DNA of 27,894 nucleotides from JAHWKV01 sp040905365 (GTDB lineage Bacteria > Actinomycetota > CADDZG01 > JAHWKV01): NCBI GenBank assembly GCA_040905365.1, contig JBBDRQ010000053.1, positions 1 to 27,894 of the forward strand, in the 5' to 3' direction. Below are positions 22,940 through 27,894 of the stretch, piece by piece; the stretch's first letter is position 1, and every line of letters begins with the position of its first letter. The notes below the pieces were generated by a model that saw only the letters and a list, made by a program, of their open reading frames with translations, made no database searches and was not told the DNA's origin. A program made the position numbers and the translations under genes.

Positions 22940-23062
22940 TCAAGTCTCCTCCTCCAGGAAAACCTCCCCCATCGGCCTGCCGCACTTGGGACAGGGCTCC
23001 TCTTGCCCTTCGTCCTCGGCGTCCAGCACCAGGTAGCATTCGAAACACATCCAGTTAGCCAT
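22940..23062 (-). CDS. 40-residue zinc-ribbon protein
   Basis: Reads MANWMCFECYLVLDAEDEG then EEPCPKCGRPMGEVF and an acidic end. Two CxxC knuckles (CFEC and CPKC) about 20 residues apart define a rubredoxin-like or zinc-ribbon fold. The ATG is at 23060-23062; an in-frame ATG at 23066-23068 would add two residues. No SD is present. The plus strand is open over part of this region, but only this frame gives the paired CxxC motifs. Function unknown. Confidence 0.7.
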   Translation of the reverse strand: MANWMCFECYLVLDAEDEGQEEPCPKCGRPMGEVFLEEET

Positions 23063-23111
23063 ACACATAACAACGTAACGCGCCCCCGGATTTATTTCCG
23101 CCCCGGACCGC

Positions 23112-23117
23112 TAACAT
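23112..23117 (+). promoter_or_regulatory. Candidate -10 box for the rimB-like operon
   Basis: TAACAT ends 8 nt before the GTG at 23126, and no SD precedes that GTG, consistent with a leaderless or very short-leader mRNA. A convincing -35 is not seen. Confidence 0.4.
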
Positions 23118-23125
23118 CTGTCGGT

Positions 23126-23626
23126 GTGGATCAAAATGCCCGGATGGACGGCAGACCGGCAGGTCGCAGCCGCCGGATCACGATCAAGGAGGCACCTATT
23201 CCTAGGCAGATCGGGTGGAGGGAATGGTTGGCGCTGCCCGATCTGGGGGTCGAGGCGATAAAGGCCAAGATCGACACCGGCGCGCGCTCGAGCGCGCTGC
23301 ACGCGTTTGGTCTGCGCCAGTACACGGTGGACGGCGAGCCCTGGGTGTCGTTTGAGATCCATCCTCAACAACGATCCCGCGCCGGCGCCGTCAAGGTGCG
23401 ATGCCCGGTAGAAGGCTGGCGCAGGATACGCAGCTCCGACGGCAAACAGCAGGACCGGCCCTACATAATTACCAGCATTCAACTGGCCGGAGAGGTCTGG
23501 CCAATCGAGCTGACCCTCACCAAACGCGACGAGATGGGTTTTCGCATGCTGGTCGGACGCCGGGCGGTCCGCCGCCGGTTCCTGGTCAACCCGGGGCGGT
23601 CGTACTTGGGGGGGAGGACCCTATGA
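23126..23626 (+). CDS. RimB-like ATP-dependent zinc protease family protein (retropepsin-like fold)
   Basis: A 166-residue member of the RimK-associated 'ATP-dependent zinc protease' family (Zn_protease). The signature AKIDTGARSSALHA (about 47-60) contains the Asp-Thr-Gly of a retropepsin-like active site. Later RDEMGFRMLVGRRAVRRRFLV matches the conserved C-terminal block. Members such as RimB are thought to remove or trim residues added by RimK-type ligases. The GTG (23126-23128) is preferred because of the nearby -10 box; ATG 23144 is an alternative. It overlaps the next gene by ATGA, and the third gene is a RimK ligase. Confidence 0.88.
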   Translation: MDQNARMDGRPAGRSRRITIKEAPIPRQIGWREWLALPDLGVEAIKAKIDTGARSSALHAFGLRQYTVDGEPWVSFEIHPQQRSRAGAVKVRCPVEGWRRIRSSDGKQQDRPYIITSIQLAGEVWPIELTLTKRDEMGFRMLVGRRAVRRRFLVNPGRSYLGGRTL

Positions 23627-24630
23627 CCACCGCTGGCGATCCGGTCGAGCCGCTGATCATCGCCCGGCAGTCGGTGGAGCCCGGCACCCGCAAGGAGTTG
23701 GAGCTGCGCCCCGCCCGGCTGCCCTCGGGAGGGTGGATGGCTATTCCGGTAGTAGCGATCCACGGAGCCGCATCCGGCCCTACCATGTGGCTGAGCGCCG
23801 CAGTCCACGGAGATGAGGTGTGCGGCGTGGAGATCATCCGGCAGGTACTCAACCGCTTGCGCCCGCTCAAGGTGGCGGGCACCCTGCTGGCGGTGCCGGT
23901 CGTCAACATTCCCGGCTTCGCCAGCGGCAACCGCTACCTGCCGGACCGCCGCGACCTGAACCGATCGTTTCCGGGCTCGGCGCGCGGGTCGCTGGCCAGC
24001 CGGTTCGCTCACTCGCTGATGACCGAGATCGTCAGCCGGTGCGACCTGGGCATCGACCTGCACACCGGCAGCGACCACCGGTCCAACCTGCCTCAGATTC
24101 GAGCCGACCTGGACGACGCGAAAACCCGGGACCTGGTGCGCGCCTTTGCACCCCCGGTGGCCCTTCACGCCGGCGCCCGGGATGGGTCCTTGCGGCAAGC
24201 CGCGGCCAGTCAGGGAACAACCACGCTGCTGTACGAGGCCGGGGAAGCCTGGCGCTTCAGTCAGTCCGCCATAGATGACGGGGTGGCCGGCGTGGTGCGA
24301 GTGATGCACCATGCGGGCATGATGCGCAGCGTGCCCGACGACTTAATGCCTGCTCACTCTACCCTTTACCTGCACCGCTCCAACTGGTCGCGCAGCCCGA
24401 TGAGCGGCCTGGCCCGGATCAAGGTGGAGCTGGGCGACGTGGTGGTGAGACGCCAACGCATCGCTATAGTTGCCGATGCGGTAGGCAGCACGGAACGGGC
24501 CGTGCGCGCCAGCACTCCCGGGGTAGTCATAGGCAGGACCGAGCTGCCCGTGGTCCACCGCGGCGACGCCTTGGTGCATATTGCGCCACTAGGCAGCGGC
24601 GCAGGTTCGACGATAGAGTCTTTGCAATGA
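23623..24630 (+). CDS. Succinylglutamate desuccinylase/aspartoacylase (AstE/AspA) family metallohydrolase
   Basis: A 335-residue M14-like zinc hydrolase. Zinc ligands are in AAVHGDEVCGVE (His62, Glu65) and DLHTGSDHR (His147). RRDLNRSFPGSARG is the substrate-binding arginine region, and LLYEAGE (about 203-208) probably carries the catalytic glutamate. The last 90 residues hold the beta-barrel-like domain of the family (KVELGDVVVRRQRIA, RASTPGVVIG). It should cleave an amide bond of an N-acylated amino acid or peptide. Between a RimB-like protease and RimK, it could act on the RimK product (inference). GGAGG is 5 nt before the ATG; it overlaps both neighbours by 4 nt. Confidence 0.9.
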   Translation: MTTAGDPVEPLIIARQSVEPGTRKELELRPARLPSGGWMAIPVVAIHGAASGPTMWLSAAVHGDEVCGVEIIRQVLNRLRPLKVAGTLLAVPVVNIPGFASGNRYLPDRRDLNRSFPGSARGSLASRFAHSLMTEIVSRCDLGIDLHTGSDHRSNLPQIRADLDDAKTRDLVRAFAPPVALHAGARDGSLRQAAASQGTTTLLYEAGEAWRFSQSAIDDGVAGVVRVMHHAGMMRSVPDDLMPAHSTLYLHRSNWSRSPMSGLARIKVELGDVVVRRQRIAIVADAVGSTERAVRASTPGVVIGRTELPVVHRGDALVHIAPLGSGAGSTIESLQ

Positions 24631-25835
24631 AACTGGCGATTCTTTCCCGTGCTCCCCGCTCGTACAGCACTCAGAGGCTAAAGGCCGCCGCTATCGACCG
24701 TGGCCACGAAGCCAAGGTCCTCAATACCCTGCGCTTTGCCATCGACCTGTCCAGCCCCGAGCCCGATCTGCAGTACCGCGGCAAGCCGCTGAGCACCTAC
24801 GACGCGGTCCTGCCGCGCATCGGTGCCTCGATCACATACTTCGGCACCGCCGTCGTCCGGCAATTCGAGAAGATGGACACCTACACCCCCAACACCGCGG
24901 CGGCCATCGCCAACGCCCGGGACAAGTTGCGGGCCATTCAGATCATGTCCCGCCACAACGTCGGGATTCCGGGCACAATGTTCGCCCGGGACCGGGCGGA
25001 CGTGCTGCCGGCGGTGGAACGGGTGGGCGGCGCCCCCGTGGTGATCAAGCTGCTGGAAGGGACCCAGGGCATCGGAGTGATTCTCGCCCCGGACAAGAAG
25101 GTGGCAGAGGCGGTGATCGAGACGCTGCAGAGCACCCGCCAAAACGTGCTCATCCAGCAGTTCATCGGGGAGAGCAAGGGCCGGGACATTCGCGCTCTGG
25201 TGATCGGAGACCGGGTGGTGGCCGCGATGCGCCGCGTCGCAGCCGGCGACGAGTTTCGCTCCAACGTCCACCGGGGCGGCTCGGCCGAGCCCGTCGACCT
25301 GGAACCCGAGTTCCGCCGCACCGCGGTGCAGGCCGCCCAGATCATGGGGCTTCGGGTGGCCGGTGTCGACATACTGGAGTCCGACGACGGACCGCTGGTC
25401 ATGGAGGTCAACTCCTCACCGGGTCTGCAGGGCATCGAAACGGCCACCGGGCTGGACGTCGCCGGGGCCATCGTGGACTTCATCGACCGCCAGGTGGGCT
25501 TTCCCACCATCGACGTTCACCAGCGCCTCAGCGTCAGCACCAGCTATGGCGTGGCCGAGCTGCACATCCGCAGCGGGGCCGACGTCGCCGGCAAGACGAT
25601 CAAGGACTCGGGCCTGAGGGAAAAAGACATCACGGTACTGACGCTAAACCGCGGCAGTTCGGTGATACCCAACCCGCAGTCCAGCCGGGTCTTGGAGGAC
25701 GGCGATCGATTGGTGTGCTTCGGTAACCTGGAGGCGATGCGTTCGCTGATTCCGGAGCGGCCCCAGCGGCGGCCCAAAGTCAAGAAACTTCCACCCGACC
25801 AGATCCCCTCCCCGCACGACGAGCCCGCACCCTAG
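24627..25835 (+). CDS. RimK-type ATP-grasp ligase with C-terminal TrkA-C/RCK-C domain
   Basis: Residues 1-290 are a RimK ligase: an N-terminal domain (MKLAILSRAPRSYST), IGASITYFGTAVVRQFE, ATP-binding VVIKLLEGTQGIGV (about 138-151), IQQFIGESKGRDIRALVIG, and the metal-binding MEVNSSPGLQGIE (Glu260, Asn262). RimK itself adds glutamates to the C-terminus of ribosomal protein S6. Residues 309-375 form an extra domain, VAELHIRSGADVAGKTIKDS...EDGDRLVCFG, matching the RCK-C/TrkA-C fold that binds small ligands, often nucleotides. E. coli RimK (300 residues) lacks it. A basic Pro-rich tail ends the 402 residues. The ATG overlaps the previous stop (ATGA). Confidence 0.9.
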   Translation: MKLAILSRAPRSYSTQRLKAAAIDRGHEAKVLNTLRFAIDLSSPEPDLQYRGKPLSTYDAVLPRIGASITYFGTAVVRQFEKMDTYTPNTAAAIANARDKLRAIQIMSRHNVGIPGTMFARDRADVLPAVERVGGAPVVIKLLEGTQGIGVILAPDKKVAEAVIETLQSTRQNVLIQQFIGESKGRDIRALVIGDRVVAAMRRVAAGDEFRSNVHRGGSAEPVDLEPEFRRTAVQAAQIMGLRVAGVDILESDDGPLVMEVNSSPGLQGIETATGLDVAGAIVDFIDRQVGFPTIDVHQRLSVSTSYGVAELHIRSGADVAGKTIKDSGLREKDITVLTLNRGSSVIPNPQSSRVLEDGDRLVCFGNLEAMRSLIPERPQRRPKVKKLPPDQIPSPHDEPAP

Positions 25836-26101
25836 GGTGCGGGGCTGCCCAAAACGCCCATCGCCAAGCCGACGGCTATCAGCGCGCCGCCCAGCCACAC
25901 CGCGGTCTTGAGCATGGACACGAACATGAGGCCGCCAAACAGCACCGCGGCGCCGCACAGCGTGAGACCGGCCGCGGCCACCGCCCTGGTACCGGTGATC
26001 ACCATTCCGCCTACCTCATAGGTCTGCGCAGCCCCCTGGGAAAGCACGTACACGATGGCCGCGGCGCAGACCGTCATCACCAGCATCAACAGCAACTTCA
26101 T
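25832..26101 (-). CDS. Small membrane protein, three predicted helices
   Basis: An 89-residue hydrophobic protein of unknown function, starting MKLLLMLVMTVCAAAIVYVL. Three membrane segments are visible (about 2-20, 40-60, 65-84), with few charged residues outside the first ten. The ATG (26099-26101) has AGGAGG 5 nt upstream, a strong site. It is convergent with the RimK gene and the two stop codons share the palindrome CTAG (25832-25835). Confidence 0.8.
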   Translation of the reverse strand: MKLLLMLVMTVCAAAIVYVLSQGAAQTYEVGGMVITGTRAVAAAGLTLCGAAVLFGGLMFVSMLKTAVWLGGALIAVGLAMGVLGSPAP

Positions 26102-26207
26102 CGAATCCTCCTCCCGGGCCAAAGGCCCGTAGCACGGCACCTGCGCCAATCCTTGCAGACGGCAGCCTACGCCCACCATGACCCCGGCCGTTGCCGCCTG
26201 GACCGGC

Positions 26208-26213
26208 TAAGCT
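26208..26213 (+). promoter_or_regulatory. Candidate -10 box for a leaderless flavoprotein transcript
   Basis: TAAGCT ends 6 nt before the ATG at 26220 and no SD lies between. The -35 region is not recognisable. Confidence 0.4.
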
Positions 26214-26219
26214 GGGCGC

Positions 26220-26636
26220 ATGTTTGTCGAATCCGCCAAAGAAGTGGTCCGAGGCCCGAACTTCGCTCATCTGGCTACGCTGAACGAAAGCGGCAGCGTG
26301 CACATATCGTTGGTGTGGGCGGGACTGGACGGTGACGACGTGGTCGTGGCCACCCTGTTCGACCAGAAGAAGCTACACAACATGCGGCGGGACCCGCGCG
26401 TGACAGTCTCTTTCCAGACCGACAAAACCAACGACATGGGTCTGCGCGAGTACCTGGTCATCAAGGGCCGGGCGGAGGTAACCGAGGGCGGGGCGCCCGA
26501 GCTGCTGGCCGAGCTGGCCAAGACCCACCTGGGGCCGGACGTGAAGTTTCCGCCCATGCCCGATCCCCCGGCGGGGTTCGTGACCCGCATCAGCGTCGAG
26601 CATTTGGGCGGCGTGGGACCATGGATGGACAAGTAG
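26220..26636 (+). CDS. PPOX-class flavin/F420-binding split-barrel protein
   Basis: A 138-residue protein of the pyridoxamine-phosphate-oxidase-like split-barrel superfamily. VVRGPNFAHLATLNESGSVH, VWAGLDGDDVVVATLF, KKLHNMRRDPRVTVSFQ and YLVIKGRAEVTEGG follow the order seen in the actinobacterial PPOX-class F420-dependent group. The cofactor (FMN or F420) and substrate cannot be fixed from sequence alone. The ATG at 26220 is preferred because it starts the conserved helix and follows a -10 box. Single-gene unit. Confidence 0.87.
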   Translation: MFVESAKEVVRGPNFAHLATLNESGSVHISLVWAGLDGDDVVVATLFDQKKLHNMRRDPRVTVSFQTDKTNDMGLREYLVIKGRAEVTEGGAPELLAELAKTHLGPDVKFPPMPDPPAGFVTRISVEHLGGVGPWMDK

Positions 26637-26699
26637 GGCCGGCGGCCCGGGGTGCGGGTACTCTGGTGTAACCGGATTGCTCTGGACGGAGGCTAGAAC

Positions 26700-27167
26700 C
26701 TGACCACCCTCAAAGATCGAATTCGCCAAGACCTCACCGCGGCCATGCGCGCGCGTGACGAAACGACCAAGGCCACCTTGCGCAGCGTGTTGACCTCGAT
26801 CAGCAAAACCGAGTCGTCCGGCAAGCAGCAGTCGACTCTCGACGACCCCCAGGTGGCCGAGATCATCCGCTCCGAGCTCAAGAAGCGCCACGAGGCGGCG
26901 GGGATCTACGCGGAGGCCGGGCGCGAGGAGCTGGCCGCCCAGGAGCGGGCGGAGGCCGAGGTCCTGACCCCCTACCTACCCGCCCAGCTGGACGACGAGA
27001 CGCTGGGGGCCATCATCGACGAAGAAATCAGCAAGGCTCGGGCGGGCGGAAATACGGGGTTGAAGGCGATGGGACCGGTGATCAAGTCGGTACGGGACAG
27101 AGCCGGCGCCCAAGCCGAGAGCTCGCGGGTTGCCCAAGCCGTCAAGGCCGCTCTAACCAAGACTTAG
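26700..27167 (+). CDS. yqeY: GatB/YqeY domain-containing protein (apparent CTG start)
   Basis: A 155-residue protein related to the C-terminal tail domain of the GatB amidotransferase subunit. The first residues TTLKDRIRQDLTAAMRARDE align with the usual YqeY beginning, then TLRSVLTSISKTE, EIIRSELKKRHEAAGIYAEAGR and YLPAQLDDETL. No ATG, GTG or TTG precedes the conserved start; CTG (26700-26702) has GGAGG exactly 7 nt upstream (26688-26692) and is taken as the start. The next conventional start (ATG 26745) would delete 15 conserved residues and has no ribosome site. Function is poorly defined. Confidence 0.88.
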   Translation: MTTLKDRIRQDLTAAMRARDETTKATLRSVLTSISKTESSGKQQSTLDDPQVAEIIRSELKKRHEAAGIYAEAGREELAAQERAEAEVLTPYLPAQLDDETLGAIIDEEISKARAGGNTGLKAMGPVIKSVRDRAGAQAESSRVAQAVKAALTKT

Positions 27168-27207
27168 TGCCGTGGCCGCCGACTTGTTAAAACCGGGAGG
27201 AAGTGGA

Positions 27208-27693
27208 TTGGACCAGCAGGACGAATCTTTACAGCGGATCATGGAGACGTTCCGACTCTACTGCCGCGGCGCTCAGGTGGAGGCTCGCCAACAGTTTGCT
27301 GAACTGTGGGAAGAGTTCGAGGCGGATTCAGACGCCTACCCACGTTGCTTACTGGCTCACTTCATCGCCGACACTCAGCACGAACTCGACGACGAGCTCG
27401 CTTGGGACCTCACAGCCCTGGAGATCGCCGAGGCAGCGATTGAAGCCGGCACCGATCCCACGGTCCCGGCAGTCGAGAAGTTCCTTCCCTCCCTGCACAT
27501 GAATCTGGCCGACGGCTTCCGCAAGCAGGGCGACTTCGTTCGCGCCCGCTTCCACGCCGATTGCGGCATGGAACTGGGCGGCGGCTTGGGACTGGATCCC
27601 TACGGCCAGAGGGTGCGGGCCGAGCTCATCAGGATCGAGGCACAGATAGCCGACAGCGACAGCGGTCCTCCGATCGTCTTCGACTCCGAATAG
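27208..27693 (+). CDS. Unrecognised soluble alpha-helical protein
   Basis: A 161-residue protein with patterns such as AQVEARQQFAELWEEFEADS, RCLLAHFIADTQHELDDELA and KFLPSLHMNLADGFRKQGDF, which suggests paired helices of a TPR-like fold. Similar actinobacterial proteins are annotated only as hypothetical. No catalytic motif is seen. The TTG start (27208-27210) has GGAGG 7 nt upstream. A GTG at 27172 would add 12 residues but lacks a ribosome site. It follows yqeY by 40 nt and may be cotranscribed with it. Confidence 0.72.
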   Translation: MDQQDESLQRIMETFRLYCRGAQVEARQQFAELWEEFEADSDAYPRCLLAHFIADTQHELDDELAWDLTALEIAEAAIEAGTDPTVPAVEKFLPSLHMNLADGFRKQGDFVRARFHADCGMELGGGLGLDPYGQRVRAELIRIEAQIADSDSGPPIVFDSE

Positions 27694-27706
27694 GGGGAGT
27701 CGGGTG

Positions 27707-27850
27707 GTGCAACAGCGGGTGGACTGGCTTCACGCTTTGGTGGAGGACCCGGCCGGCTTCGGCTGGGAAAGTGGCGCACAACCCCGGGTGGTCGGTGGCC
27801 CCGGACGGCACAGTGAGCCTGGGCTAGCTATAGCTAAGTTAGTGCCGTGA
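27707..27850 (+). CDS. Possible 47-residue ORF after the unrecognised protein
   Basis: GTG (27707-27709) follows GGGGGAG by 7 nt and opens VQQRVDWLHALVEDPAGFGW, which looks like real coding sequence; the remainder is Gly/Pro/Arg-rich and less natural. A different frame over the second half reads KVAHNPGWSVAPDGTVSLG and then stops. So this may be a short gene with a frameshift near 27765-27780. Low confidence. Confidence 0.35.
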   Translation: MQQRVDWLHALVEDPAGFGWESGAQPRVVGGPGRHSEPGLAIAKLVP

Positions 27851-27858
27851 CCACTAAC
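27825..27858. promoter_or_regulatory. Palindromic cluster near the window end
   Basis: TAGCTATAGCTA (27825-27836) is a perfect 12-bp palindrome. Two bases later GTTAGTG (27838-27844) and CACTAAC (27852-27858) form a perfect 7-bp inverted repeat with a 7-nt spacer. Such paired dyads in an AT-richer intergenic spot resemble a dimeric repressor operator. The regulated gene would lie beyond the window. Confidence 0.4.
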
Positions 27859-27894
27859 GTTTGCGAGGTTTGGAGCGCGTGAGGTGTTTCCTGG

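Noticed and set aside
1..27894. CRISPR array, insertion sequence or prophage
   Set aside because: No regularly spaced repeats, transposase, integrase or phage genes were seen on either strand. The repeats found are tRNA copies, local hairpins and one 20-bp tandem.

Overview
The window is about 28 kb of high-GC DNA from a draft genome of an uncultured actinobacterium. It has three N runs (100, 10 and 100 bases). The assignment rests on gene content and order: a contiguous FhaA-FhaB-PstP-RodA-PbpA-PknB operon, a convergent pabA/trpG, a class E sortase, crgA, a divergent tRNA-Leu(CAG) beside fhaA, and an asd-lysC / recR-ybaB-dnaX-SRP RNA block. GTG and TTG starts are common. Several genes without a Shine-Dalgarno (SD) have a TANNNT box 6-8 nt before the start codon, as expected for leaderless mRNAs. 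The class cannot be fixed from this sequence alone.

Layout. Bases 1-920: a truncated nitroreductase and a very acidic lipoprotein, both on the minus strand, with a long terminator hairpin between them. 1158-7356 (mostly minus): tRNA-Pro, asd, lysC (with a strong internal start for a beta subunit), recR, ybaB, dnaX (interrupted by a gap), the SRP RNA on the plus strand, and a VIT1/CCC1-type transporter. 7438-12843: seven translation genes and one protease. They are the full set of serine tRNAs (GGA, CGA, GCU, UGA), tRNA-Arg(ACG), the TadA deaminase that modifies it, serS with a non-canonical start, and tRNA-Leu(CAG). A 742-residue double-protease fusion (site-2 protease, CBS pair, PDZ, Lon-type protease) lies among them.

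13085-21948: the cell-wall and division signalling locus. Two FHA proteins, a PP2C phosphatase, a SEDS glycosyltransferase, a class B PBP and a four-PASTA Ser/Thr kinase are joined by overlapping start and stop codons. Then come pabA, a 36-residue membrane peptide and a sortase on the minus strand, and crgA on the plus strand. Two very small ORFs sit in translationally coupled positions here (21 and 36 aa).

21949-27894: accessory genes. The most interesting is a three-gene overlapping operon at 23126-25835: a RimB-like retropepsin-fold protease, an AstE/aspartoacylase-type metallohydrolase, and a RimK ATP-grasp ligase with a C-terminal TrkA-C/RCK-C ligand-binding domain. It looks like a peptide or metabolite amidoligation and removal system. 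An SCP2 protein, small zinc-ribbon and membrane proteins, a PPOX flavoprotein, YqeY (apparent CTG start) and an unrecognised soluble protein fill the rest.

The best candidates for under-described biology are the S2P-CBS-PDZ-Lon fusion, the RimB/AstE/RimK-RCK operon, the coupled micro-ORFs, and the non-canonical starts of serS and yqeY.
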